This document shows positions 56,051 through 64,000 of a stretch of 64,000 bases of DNA, piece after piece; position 1 is the first letter of the stretch, and each line of letters begins with the position of its first letter. The position numbers were made by a program, and so were the translations under genes. This DNA comes from Wolinella succinogenes DSM 1740 (GTDB taxonomy: Bacteria > Campylobacterota > Campylobacteria > Campylobacterales > Helicobacteraceae), in the NCBI RefSeq assembly GCF_000196135.1, contig NC_005090.1, positions 1,126,001 to 1,190,000 of the forward strand. The letters run 5' to 3'. The notes beneath the pieces are model-generated. The model searched no databases. It was not told the DNA's origin and worked only from the letters and a program-made list of their open reading frames with translations.

Positions 56051-59000
56051 ATGAAAATGGAACAATTTTTTGAGATTCATCGTCAAAGAGTGATGATTTT
56101 AGATGGTGCGATGGGCACAGAGATACAGAAGTTTGACCTCAAAGAGGAGGACTGGGAAGAGAAGGCAGGATGCAGTGAGATTCTCAATGTCACTAGAGGC
56201 GATGTGATTCTCTCTATCCACCGCTCCTATCTAGAGGCGGGAGCGGATATTCTTAAATCCAATACTTTTGGAGCGCTCCCTTGGGTGCTAGAGGAGTATG
56301 GGATTGGAGGGCGAGCCTACGAGATGGCTTTTGCAGGGGCGCAAATCGCTAAAGAGGCGTGCGATTCTTTTGCCCCCTCCCCTAGATTTGTTGCTGGCTC
56401 CCTAGGACCGGGGACGAAGCTCCCCTCCTTGGGACATATTGATTATGACACGATGTTTGAAGGCTACAAAGAGGCGGCACGCGGACTCAAAGAGGGTGGC
56501 GCGGATCTCTTTCTTTTAGAGACCTGCCAAGACCCCCTGCAGATCAAGGCGGCGGTTCATGCCTGCAAAGAGGTCGATTCTTCTATGCCTATCATGGTCT
56601 CTGCGACTATTGAGACGACAGGCACGATGCTTATTGGCACCGATATTAAAACGCTTGCGGTGATTTTGGAGCCTTTAGAGATATTTTCATTAGGAATTAA
56701 CTGCGGGCTTGGGCCTGATATGGCCGAGAAACACCTTAAAGCTTTGGCCCAATACGCCCCCTTTCCCCTCTCTATTCATGCGAACGCAGGGCTTCCTCAA
56801 AATGTCGGAGGGTGCACTTTCTACCCTATGGAGCCCAAGGAATTCGCAGAGATCGAGGAGGAATTCTTGGGGATTGAGGGGGTCGCCTTTTTGGGAGGGT
56901 GTTGCGGCACCACGCCCGAACATATCCGCCAGCTCAAAGAGCGTGTGGGCATAAGTCGCCCCACCCCTCCAGCTAAGCGCACCCCTGTAGCGCTTGCCTC
57001 TTTGTTTGAGAGCGTGGAGTTAAAACAGTCTCCCGCCCCCCTGCTTATTGGTGAGCGGAGCAACGCCACAGGCTCAAAGGCCTTTAGAGAGCTTCTAGTG
57101 GCCGAGGATTACGAGGGAGCGCTAGGCGTGGGCTTAGCTCAAGTCAAAAGCGGAGCACACGTTTTGGATGTGAGTGTAGGCTTTGCGGGACGCGATGAGA
57201 GACGCGATATGCGCGAGGTGGTTTCTCGCTACGCGACCAATCTACCCCTCCCTCTTATGCCCGATTCCACGCAGTCTGAAGTGCTGGAGGTGGCTCTCAA
57301 GTGTATTGGGGGTCGCCCCATCATCAACTCCGCCAATCTAGAGGATGGCATTGAGAAATTTGATCGTGTCTGTGCGCTGGCCAAGCGTTTTGGAGCGGTG
57401 CTCATCTGCCTTACCATTGATGAGGAGGGGATGGCCAAGACCAAAGAGCGCAAAGTGGCATGTGCTAAGCGTATGATGGAGCGTGCCGTGAGCGTGCATG
57501 GACTACGGGAGCGCGACATTATCTTTGACACCCTTACTTTCACCATCGGGAGCGGGGATGAGGAGTATTTCACCGCAGGAATCGAGACGCTTGACGCCAT
57601 CCAAGAGCTTAGCCAGCTCTACCCTGAGGCGGGAACCACCCTAGGGCTCTCCAATATCTCCTTTGGCCTCTCCAAAGAGGCGCGAATCTACCTCAACTCT
57701 ATCTTTCTCTATCATGCGGTGCAAAGGGGACTCACGAGTGCGATCGTGAATGTCTCTCACCTTCTGCCCTACGCCAAAGTGAGCGATGAAGATCGAGCCT
57801 CATGCGAAGCGCTCATCTTCAATCAGACCCAAGGCGCAGCCCCTCTTTATGCCTTCATTGATCACTTTAGTGATAAAAAAGCGGAGCTTGCGAGCGATTC
57901 AACGCTAGAGGGAATGGACACTCAAGAGAAAATCGCTCATCTGCTCATCCAAGGGGATAAAGAGGGGATGAAAGCCCTTCTTCCTAGCGCCAAAGAGGAG
58001 ATTGCGGCTGAACGAATCATTAATGAGATTCTTATCGAGGCGATGAAGGTGGTGGGAGAACGCTTTGGCAAAGGAGAGATGCAGCTTCCCTTTGTACTCC
58101 AGAGTGCCGAGGTGATGAAGATGAGCGTGGATTATCTGAACGCCTATCTGCCTAAAACAGAGAAGAAGAATCAAACCACAATGATTCTAGGAACCGTCAA
58201 GGGCGATGTGCACGATGTGGGCAAGAATCTCGTGGATATTATCCTCACCAACAATGGCTATAAAATCGTCAATATTGGAATCAAGGCCGATATTGAGCAG
58301 TTCATTCAAGCCTATCATGAGCACAAGGCGGATGCCATCGGTATGAGTGGGCTTTTGGTCAAATCCACGCTAGTGATGAAAGAGAATCTTGAAGAGCTTG
58401 CTAGACGAGGGATCCATTGTCCCGTCATTCTTGGAGGAGCCGCCCTCAATCGCGCCTTTGTGGATGACTATTGTCGAGGAATCTACCCAGGAATCATCTT
58501 CTACTGCAAGGATGCCTTTGATGGGATGGCGGCGATGGAGAAGATTGAAAAGCAGGATTTTAGCGATCTGCGTCTTCCTAGCGACAAGAGTGTTCCCGAA
58601 GTGGAGGAGCAAATCGCCCCCAGTGTAGAGGATTCTTTGCCTCCAGTCAAAATCACTCCGCCCCTTTTTGAACAAAAGATCTACAAGCCTCCTTTTTGGG
58701 GGCGTCAAGTGATCTCTGATCTTGATCCTGAAACGATCTTTTCGATCATTGATCGAAATCTCCTCTATAAACATCGCTGGGGCTATGGCAAACGAGGGCT
58801 TAAGAAGGAGGAGTATGCAAAACTCTGTGAAGAGCTACTCCATCCCACTTACGAGAGATTAAAATCTCAAATCCTCGATCAAGGACTCTTTGAGCCTGTG
58901 GTGCTCTATGGCTATTTTGAGCTCACTAGAGAGGGGGAGTGCCTCATGGCGAAGAATCCTAAAGGGGGTGAAGTGAGTTTTGATTTTCCTAGGCAAAAAA

Positions 59001-59413
59001 AGGGAGAGTTCCTCTCTATCCCCGATTTTTTCCCACTTCAAGGAGGGGTTTTACCTCTTTCTCTAGTCTCTAGCGGGCATCGATTCTCTCCTTTTGAACA
59101 AAAGCTCTACGAGAGGGGTGAGTATCATGAATATTTCTTGATTCATGCCCTGGGGGCGGAGCTGGCGGAGGCTTTGGCTGATTTTGTGCACCAGAGAGTG
59201 AGAGAGGAGTTGGGGATTGGGGAGAGGCAAGGGTGTCGCTACTCTTTTGGCTATCCTGCTTGCCCCGACTTGACTCAAAATCAGGGAATCTTCACACTTT
59301 TAGAGCCCCAAGAGTTTCATATCACGCTCTCTGAGACCTTTCAAATGCACCCTGAGCAGAGCACCTGCGCGATCATCACTCCTCATCCTGAGGCGAGCTA
59401 TTTTGCGATCTAG
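56051..59413 (+). CDS. metH: Cobalamin-dependent methionine synthase
   Basis: 1120 residues with all four modules. The homocysteine domain (about 1-310) has zinc cysteines in GINCG near 218 and GGCCGT near 283. The pterin/folate domain (about 330-600) contains GERSNATGSKAF. The cobalamin module (about 640-860) has the Co-ligand His in GDVHDVGKNL near 723. The reactivation domain (about 870-1120) has RYSFGYPACPDL near 1067. It methylates homocysteine with methyl-THF. The ribosome site is weak; ATG 56051 or ATG two codons later could be used. No riboswitch seen. Confidence 0.95.
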   Translation: MKMEQFFEIHRQRVMILDGAMGTEIQKFDLKEEDWEEKAGCSEILNVTRGDVILSIHRSYLEAGADILKSNTFGALPWVLEEYGIGGRAYEMAFAGAQIAKEACDSFAPSPRFVAGSLGPGTKLPSLGHIDYDTMFEGYKEAARGLKEGGADLFLLETCQDPLQIKAAVHACKEVDSSMPIMVSATIETTGTMLIGTDIKTLAVILEPLEIFSLGINCGLGPDMAEKHLKALAQYAPFPLSIHANAGLPQNVGGCTFYPMEPKEFAEIEEEFLGIEGVAFLGGCCGTTPEHIRQLKERVGISRPTPPAKRTPVALASLFESVELKQSPAPLLIGERSNATGSKAFRELLVAEDYEGALGVGLAQVKSGAHVLDVSVGFAGRDERRDMREVVSRYATNLPLPLMPDSTQSEVLEVALKCIGGRPIINSANLEDGIEKFDRVCALAKRFGAVLICLTIDEEGMAKTKERKVACAKRMMERAVSVHGLRERDIIFDTLTFTIGSGDEEYFTAGIETLDAIQELSQLYPEAGTTLGLSNISFGLSKEARIYLNSIFLYHAVQRGLTSAIVNVSHLLPYAKVSDEDRASCEALIFNQTQGAAPLYAFIDHFSDKKAELASDSTLEGMDTQEKIAHLLIQGDKEGMKALLPSAKEEIAAERIINEILIEAMKVVGERFGKGEMQLPFVLQSAEVMKMSVDYLNAYLPKTEKKNQTTMILGTVKGDVHDVGKNLVDIILTNNGYKIVNIGIKADIEQFIQAYHEHKADAIGMSGLLVKSTLVMKENLEELARRGIHCPVILGGAALNRAFVDDYCRGIYPGIIFYCKDAFDGMAAMEKIEKQDFSDLRLPSDKSVPEVEEQIAPSVEDSLPPVKITPPLFEQKIYKPPFWGRQVISDLDPETIFSIIDRNLLYKHRWGYGKRGLKKEEYAKLCEELLHPTYERLKSQILDQGLFEPVVLYGYFELTREGECLMAKNPKGGEVSFDFPRQKKGEFLSIPDFFPLQGGVLPLSLVSSGHRFSPFEQKLYERGEYHEYFLIHALGAELAEALADFVHQRVREELGIGERQGCRYSFGYPACPDLTQNQGIFTLLEPQEFHITLSETFQMHPEQSTCAIITPHPEASYFAI

Positions 59414-59421
59414 AGCAGCTG

Positions 59422-60660
59422 CTAATTAATAGGGATGAAGCGATCTGGTTTGGTCTGATAGAGGCGGATGGGGTAGTTCACCTGATTGCCTTCTAGCTTT
59501 TCATTGAAATAGGGAATCGCCTCAGGGAAGACGGTGCGATAGAAATATTCAACCCCTAAAGAGGTGGAGTAGTTGATCCAGTCATACTGCAAGTCACTCT
59601 TTAAAATCGCGCTATATTCGATAATTTCGCGTGAAGCTTCGCCGATAGAGTTGGCGATGTAGAGATTTTCGCGATCTTTGGGTTGGGTGAGCGAGAGAAG
59701 TGAGTGGTTGTAGTTGATCTGTGTGGAGAGAATATCGCTTGGCTTGTAGCCGTTGTAAGTGAATTGAGAGAGGATGAGACTGCTCTTGACGATGGGGGTG
59801 TTCAAAAAGACGCTAGAGCCTTGGATGAATCGCCCTTGTGACTTGACGCCCTTGTTGAACTCTGCCGCCTTGGTATTACTAAAGGATTCTTCAAAGCCCA
59901 CCTGAGCCCCCGCAAGCTTGACATACTCCCCGATCTTTTGGCCAATATAACTATCATCATTATAGAGACTCACCGTGGAGCCTTTGGCATAAGGGAGAAG
60001 CGCACGAATCTGCGCCTCATAGTCGATCCCCCCAAAGAAGATATTTTTAGGGGGAGTGCCTGCTTGAAGCACCTGCTTTTGATGGACGGAGGGGATATAG
60101 AGAGGAATCTTGAGAGAGAGCTTCACGAGCTCTGATGCCCCTTGGTGGGTCACAAGTGCAATGGCATAGTCAAAGCCTTTGGATTCGACCTTTTGGATGG
60201 CTTTGGCTAAAGAGGTTGCACTTTCATCTTGGCTGTCAAACACCTCAAAAGAGAAAGCACCCTCCTTGGAGACGAGATAGGCAAGAATCGTGTCAATCGT
60301 CGTGACAGAATAGCGTCCGATACTCTTTTTGGGGACAAGAAGAGCGATCTCTAGCTTGGATCGACTCTTTTTGACCATATAAAAGGGGGCGGCATGAATA
60401 TCATTTTCCTCCATGAGTATCGCTAGTCGCGCCCTTAGTGCCTCACTTGTGATTCCAGGGTGGAATCGTGCGATAAAAGAGAAGACCTTCTCCTCTTTGT
60501 CCAATCGATAGAGACACGCCTCATCGCACGGCTCCGTTTCGATATTGATTGCCTCTTGATGGGGAAGCGGAAGGGGGGAGAGGAGATGGGCTTTGGCCCA
60601 AAGCGAAGGAGAGCCTAGCGCAAGCGCCAAAAGAAGCGAAAGGGACGAAGAGGGTTTCAT
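59422..60660 (-). CDS. Periplasmic binding-like protein of unknown function
   Basis: 412 residues with a signal peptide (about 1-24, ending LWAKA). The middle (about 130-380) reads like a type I periplasmic binding fold (alternating beta strands and helices; DYAIALVTHQGASELVKLS; GSTVSLYNDDSYIGQKIGEYVKLAG). Two close cysteines (PCDEAC) near residue 47 may form a disulfide. It might be LpoA/LppC-related or a solute-binding protein. ATG 60660 overlaps the stop of the glycosylase gene (ATGA). Function unassigned. Confidence 0.6.
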   Translation of the reverse strand: MKPSSSLSLLLALALGSPSLWAKAHLLSPLPLPHQEAINIETEPCDEACLYRLDKEEKVFSFIARFHPGITSEALRARLAILMEENDIHAAPFYMVKKSRSKLEIALLVPKKSIGRYSVTTIDTILAYLVSKEGAFSFEVFDSQDESATSLAKAIQKVESKGFDYAIALVTHQGASELVKLSLKIPLYIPSVHQKQVLQAGTPPKNIFFGGIDYEAQIRALLPYAKGSTVSLYNDDSYIGQKIGEYVKLAGAQVGFEESFSNTKAAEFNKGVKSQGRFIQGSSVFLNTPIVKSSLILSQFTYNGYKPSDILSTQINYNHSLLSLTQPKDRENLYIANSIGEASREIIEYSAILKSDLQYDWINYSTSLGVEYFYRTVFPEAIPYFNEKLEGNQVNYPIRLYQTKPDRFIPIN

Positions 60661-61325
60661 AAGCAACTCTTTATAAGAAGGAAGTCCTTGAGCGCCTCTT
60701 TTTTGGCCGTAGGATTACGGAGGAGGTAGCTTAGGCTATGAGCGGGGATGAGAGTGCGTCCCGCCCAGACGCTTTTTTGGCCTCGATATTGAGAAAAATC
60801 CCCTCGCTCATCCGTCAAATAGCGATAGGCCACCTCTCCTAGCGGCACGATGATGGCCGAGAGAGGAAGCAGATCAATCTGCTTGAGGATGTAGGGTTTG
60901 CAGGAGCTAAAAAGAGCCGAATCGACCTTTTGAGCCAAGGAGGGGTGACACTTAAGAAGTGAAAGAAGTGAAACCTCCCCCTCCTTGAGTCCCAATACAT
61001 TGCGGACAATATTACGCAACATCTCTCCGCTCCTGCCCACAAACATCGAAGGATGCTTAGGATCAACCAGGGGGGTCTCAGAGACAAAAACCACCTTGGA
61101 GGTGGTCTGACACATCCCAAAAATAGGCTTGCCTTCGCCTTTGGATAGCTCACAAAGCACGCATGATTCGATGATGCCTTGAAGCGAGAGGAGTCCCTCG
61201 GGGAGATGACTCACGCCCTCAGCTCCCAAAGGAGAGGCGTGGGTGAAGGGCTCGATATAACAACGACCGCTTGCGCGCTCTTGATAAAGTTTTTTGAGTT
61301 GAAGCATTTTTTCCAATCGATACAT
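60657..61325 (-). CDS. Uracil-DNA glycosylase, family 4-like (Fe-S)
   Basis: 222 residues from ATG 61325; ATG 61307 is also possible because GGAAAAA precedes it. The glycosylase signature is seen as VSETPLVDPKHPSMFVGRSGEMLRNI near the middle, preceded by CVLCELSKGEGKPIFG. Cysteines in CVLC, LLKCHP and FSSC fit the four ligands of a [4Fe-4S] cluster. It removes uracil from DNA. Overlaps the next gene by 4 bases. Confidence 0.8.
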   Translation of the reverse strand: MYRLEKMLQLKKLYQERASGRCYIEPFTHASPLGAEGVSHLPEGLLSLQGIIESCVLCELSKGEGKPIFGMCQTTSKVVFVSETPLVDPKHPSMFVGRSGEMLRNIVRNVLGLKEGEVSLLSLLKCHPSLAQKVDSALFSSCKPYILKQIDLLPLSAIIVPLGEVAYRYLTDERGDFSQYRGQKSVWAGRTLIPAHSLSYLLRNPTAKKEALKDFLLIKSCL

Positions 61326-61454
61326 AGCGAAGATTTTAGCAAAAAAGGGGTAAAAGTCTATAAGAGAAAAAAGGTCTTGATTTCCTCGCTTTTGGGCTAC
61401 TTTTGGCACAAAATTTGCTTCTAATTTGTCATAAAAACAATGAGGAGTGAGACG

Positions 61455-62615
61455 ATGGAGATCAATCTATCTCAAGCCATTCAGGATGCACTGTATAACA
61501 AATCCGCCGAATCTAAGCGCCTATCCACCCCTTCTAGCTTAGATGACTACTTTAAAAAACAAGAGATGACCGAACGCGCTATAAGAGAGCTGGAGAGCGG
61601 CGGGGGCGTGAGCTCGGAGGTGAAGAAGTATGTTGATGTGGCGGCACTAAAAAAGAGTCTTGACGAGGCCAAAAGCCTCTCTTCAGAGGACGAAACTAGT
61701 GATGCCGCTTCGATGATTGGTTCAGCGGGAGGCTCTAAGAGCGGAGATCGATTCGAAAAGTCCCCTCCCCCCGATAAAAATGTTCTCTCCATGGAAGAGT
61801 ATGAGAAGGCAAGTAAAAAATTGATGCTTCAGCAGCTTATTAAGCAGAGCGCTTCAGAGAAGCTAGAATTGGAGAATCAAGTAGAGCAGAGTGTCAACCT
61901 CGTGGATTCCCTCAAGAGCAAGACCATTGTGAACTCCTCTACAACCTACACGCCTGAGAATGCCTCCGCTCTAGCCAACCCTCTCACTCAAAATCAAGCC
62001 AAGACTCAAGGCGTGAGCTTCGTGGACGAGTATTCTCAAAAAGAGGTGACCGTCCCCCTTGATGAAGACAATCTCCAAAAATTGGTTGAGAAGTTTGGCT
62101 CAGCCCAAGAGGCGAGTGACTATGTGAAGGGCTGGTATTACGAAGCGGCGTATGGCGTAGGGTATCTTCAAAATGACACCGATGGAGATGGAGTGATCTC
62201 TAAAGAAGAGGCAAAGAATCTCAAGGCACTTGTCTCTCTTACAGGAGAGAGCGAAAACTCTTACAAATCCCTCAATGAGGCTTTGAGCGATGATGCCGCG
62301 CGAGATGCCTTCTTGGATGAGTTTGGCTATATCGATTCTCTCTCGGCCTTTATCAACCACTCCATTCGCCAAGATGTCGATACCAGCGGCTCTTTGAGCT
62401 TTTCTGAGCTAGTGGGCGAGAGCAACGCGCAAAATGTCGCGCAGGCTATTGTAGGGAAGGAAAACCTTGACCTCTTTGCCTTTCACCATCTCATCCTTCG
62501 CAACAATGAAGGAAGCTATGACTATCTCGCCTCTCTTATGAATGGGTCAAAAGAGAGTGAGGTGGCTAGCACCTCTTCTTCAAGCCAAGACGAGGATAAG
62601 CCTCTAGAGGTCTAA
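61455..62615 (+). CDS. EF-hand protein of unknown family
   Basis: 386 residues from ATG 61455, which has GAGGAG seven bases upstream. Two EF-hand loops are seen: DTDGDGVISKEE near residues 242-253 and DVDTSGSLSFSE near 307-318. The first 240 residues are Ser/Glu/Lys-rich and look disordered or coiled, and no signal peptide is present. The N-terminus (EINLSQAIQDALYNKS) is not recognised. Probably a calcium-binding protein, cytoplasmic or exported without a classical signal. The stop overlaps the end of the next gene. Confidence 0.75.
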   Translation: MEINLSQAIQDALYNKSAESKRLSTPSSLDDYFKKQEMTERAIRELESGGGVSSEVKKYVDVAALKKSLDEAKSLSSEDETSDAASMIGSAGGSKSGDRFEKSPPPDKNVLSMEEYEKASKKLMLQQLIKQSASEKLELENQVEQSVNLVDSLKSKTIVNSSTTYTPENASALANPLTQNQAKTQGVSFVDEYSQKEVTVPLDEDNLQKLVEKFGSAQEASDYVKGWYYEAAYGVGYLQNDTDGDGVISKEEAKNLKALVSLTGESENSYKSLNEALSDDAARDAFLDEFGYIDSLSAFINHSIRQDVDTSGSLSFSELVGESNAQNVAQAIVGKENLDLFAFHHLILRNNEGSYDYLASLMNGSKESEVASTSSSSQDEDKPLEV

Positions 62616-63427
62616 TACCTAAACGCCTCCAAGCTCTTTTGGGGGGCTTGGCGGTCGATGGCTTTCAGCTTGTAGGCCTCGATGCATCGACCCACCTCAT
62701 CTAGCTCCATCACCATCATCTGAAAAACCGTTCGGCAAGAATCAGGCACCTCTAGCCTAGAGGGCATTCCCGTCAAGAAGCGCTCAATAGGGGCGCTTCT
62801 CTCCATGCCGATGATTCCATCCATACAGCCTGTCGCCCCCACATCACTCACTCCAAAAGTCCCCTCAGCGATCTCTAAATCATCCGTACCCACATGCGTG
62901 TGTGTTCCTAGCACGGCACTCGCTTTGCCATGAAGCAGCCAAAACATTCCACGCTTCTCGCTTGTGGCTTCGGCATGAAAATCGATAATGATATGGTTGA
63001 TTCCCTCGTGTTTTAGGCGTTCCACCTCTCTCTTGGCACACAAAAAGGCGTTATCCACATAGGGCATGGCAAAATGCCCCATAAGGTTGAGCACCGCGAG
63101 CTTTACGCCCTCCACTTCATAGACTCCAAGCCCTTTCCCCACCACTCCCTCAGGGTAGTTATGAGGACGAAGAACCCTCGATTCTTCTCTTAAATAGGCG
63201 ATGATCTCCTTTTTGTCCCAAGTGTGATTCCCGCCTGTGATCACATCAACCCCTGCACTAAAGAGCTCCTCGGCGCACTTGATGGTCGTCCCAAAGCCAT
63301 GGCTCACATTCTCGCCATTGGCAATGACAAACACCAGCCCTAGCTCTTTTCTAACCAAGGGAAGATGATAGGCCAAAGCCTTCCGTCCGGGTTTTCCGAT
63401 AATATCGCCGATGAATCCAATTTTCAC
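62612..63427 (-). CDS. YmdB-family metallophosphodiesterase
   Basis: 271 residues. The N-terminus MKIGFIGDIIGKPGRKAL and GGNHTWDKKE near 66-75, DFHAEATSEKRG near 149-160 and GTHTHVGTDD near 173-182 are the metal-binding motifs of TIGR00282 proteins. Bacillus YmdB hydrolyses 2',3'-cAMP and affects RNA turnover. Starts on the stop of mfd (ATGA). Confidence 0.9.
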   Translation of the reverse strand: MKIGFIGDIIGKPGRKALAYHLPLVRKELGLVFVIANGENVSHGFGTTIKCAEELFSAGVDVITGGNHTWDKKEIIAYLREESRVLRPHNYPEGVVGKGLGVYEVEGVKLAVLNLMGHFAMPYVDNAFLCAKREVERLKHEGINHIIIDFHAEATSEKRGMFWLLHGKASAVLGTHTHVGTDDLEIAEGTFGVSDVGATGCMDGIIGMERSAPIERFLTGMPSRLEVPDSCRTVFQMMVMELDEVGRCIEAYKLKAIDRQAPQKSLEAFRY

Positions 63428-64000
63428 GCACTTTTTCCTTGTAGTTGCTCCAAAATAGCCGCCAAGAGATCATCGTCATCCCGACTTTTGGCGCTGAAGC
63501 TCTTTTTGGTCTCATCACGATAGAAGAAGGTGATGTTTTGATTGTAGTTGGTGATGGTCTTGATTCCTTGCAGGGAGGCGAGCACCTTAATGAGGATGAG
63601 CTCTAAAAACTGCTTGGTGTAGAGGTCGGGTGAGCCGAATCGATCGTGGATTTCCACCTCTATCTCGTTCACCTCTTGGGTGCTCTCACAGCGGGAGAGG
63701 CGGCGATAGAGCTCTAAGCGCAAACGATCGCTCTCGATGAGCTCAGGGGAGAGAAAGGCGTTGATGGAGAGCTTGAGATCCACATCCTCCCGCTTAGGAA
63801 GCGCCTTGGAACTGAGTGAGTGAATCGCCTCTTCGAGCATTTTGAGATAGAGGGCATAGCCAATTCCCTTGATGTGGCCACTTTGCGCCTCACCCAGGAG
63901 ATTTCCCCCGCCCCGAATCTCCAAATCATGATAGGCGAGCACCGAACCACTCCCCAAGAAGGAGTTACTCTCTAGCGCCAAAAGACGCTTTTTGGCTTCG
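63424..64000 (-). CDS. mfd: Transcription-repair coupling factor Mfd (C-terminal part; runs off window)
   Basis: The frame is open to the right edge, giving the last ~191 residues of a ~1000-residue protein. The segment AYHDLEIRGGGNLLGEAQSGHI is the motif VI to TRG region of Mfd, and the following TRCF domain (KLSINAFLSPELI; YRRLSRCESTQEV) is conserved. Mfd removes stalled RNA polymerase and recruits UvrA. The rest lies beyond the window. Confidence 0.92.
   Translation of the reverse strand, partial: EAKKRLLALESNSFLGSGSVLAYHDLEIRGGGNLLGEAQSGHIKGIGYALYLKMLEEAIHSLSSKALPKREDVDLKLSINAFLSPELIESDRLRLELYRRLSRCESTQEVNEIEVEIHDRFGSPDLYTKQFLELILIKVLASLQGIKTITNYNQNITFFYRDETKKSFSAKSRDDDDLLAAILEQLQGKSA

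Overview
The window reads as a chromosomal segment of a respiratory, motile Campylobacterota (epsilonproteobacterium), most likely Wolinella succinogenes or a very close relative. The reasons are a periplasmic (Nap) nitrate reductase whose operon appears to begin with napA, an XerH-type single recombinase with a dif-like site, a CheB without receiver domain, a CiaB homologue, HemJ, a RibBA with a degenerate second domain, and many MCP chemoreceptors. The species name is recognition, not a database match.

Layout. 1-6.8 kb: the 5' part of napA (minus strand, running off the left edge) diverges from a TauE/SafE permease across a shared control region. Then come an orphan NarX/PilJ-type sensor, a Crp/Fnr regulator, a small cytochrome c, hybrid cluster protein (hcp) and a 40-residue zinc-ribbon protein. 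6.8-11.3 kb: an AhpD-like gene and a DUF475 membrane gene flank an IS256-type transposase remnant, followed by aconitase B. 11.3-16.6 kb: cysK, a class V aminotransferase, and a hemerythrin / DUF2249 / NnrS-like membrane protein / Crp-Fnr operon. 16.6-20.6 kb: ribA and molybdenum cofactor genes moeA-moaD-moaE-mobB-mog-moaC. 20.6-26.4 kb: glutamate synthase gltB-gltD. 26.7-33.4 kb: a small four-cysteine protein, a Cache-PAS-GGDEF diguanylate cyclase, a two-component system and an MCP. 33.4-40.6 kb: a TerB/J-domain protein, ciaB, cheR, cheB, yigZ, hemJ and a second MCP. 40.7-45.7 kb: argH, an OsmC-like gene, ubiE, xerH with a dif-like site, ribBA, and tRNA-Gln and tRNA-fMet. 45.8-50.3 kb: a TetR/MipA pair, truD-htpX-folE and a small membrane gene. 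50.3-56 kb: a third MCP cut off from upstream DNA by a complete IS3-family element, a small membrane protein and a TonB-dependent receptor. 56-64 kb: metH, a periplasmic binding-like protein, a uracil-DNA glycosylase, an EF-hand protein, a YmdB-type phosphodiesterase and the 3' end of mfd.

How it works together. Near-perfect Crp/Fnr-type boxes (TTGAY-N4-RTCAA) sit about 41.5 bp upstream of the predicted start point, with a matching -10 hexamer, before napA, hcp and the hemerythrin operon. These genes plus two Crp/Fnr regulators and a NarX-like sensor suggest a nitrate/nitric-oxide response regulon, with molybdenum cofactor synthesis nearby to supply NapA. W. succinogenes is known to use Crp/Fnr-type Nss regulators for nitrate, NO and N2O; which of the two here is which cannot be decided from sequence alone. 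The xerH/dif-like pair places the replication terminus near 44.4 kb. Three MCPs share nearly identical signalling-domain DNA, which shows recent gene conversion. No CRISPR array, prophage or rRNA operon was seen.
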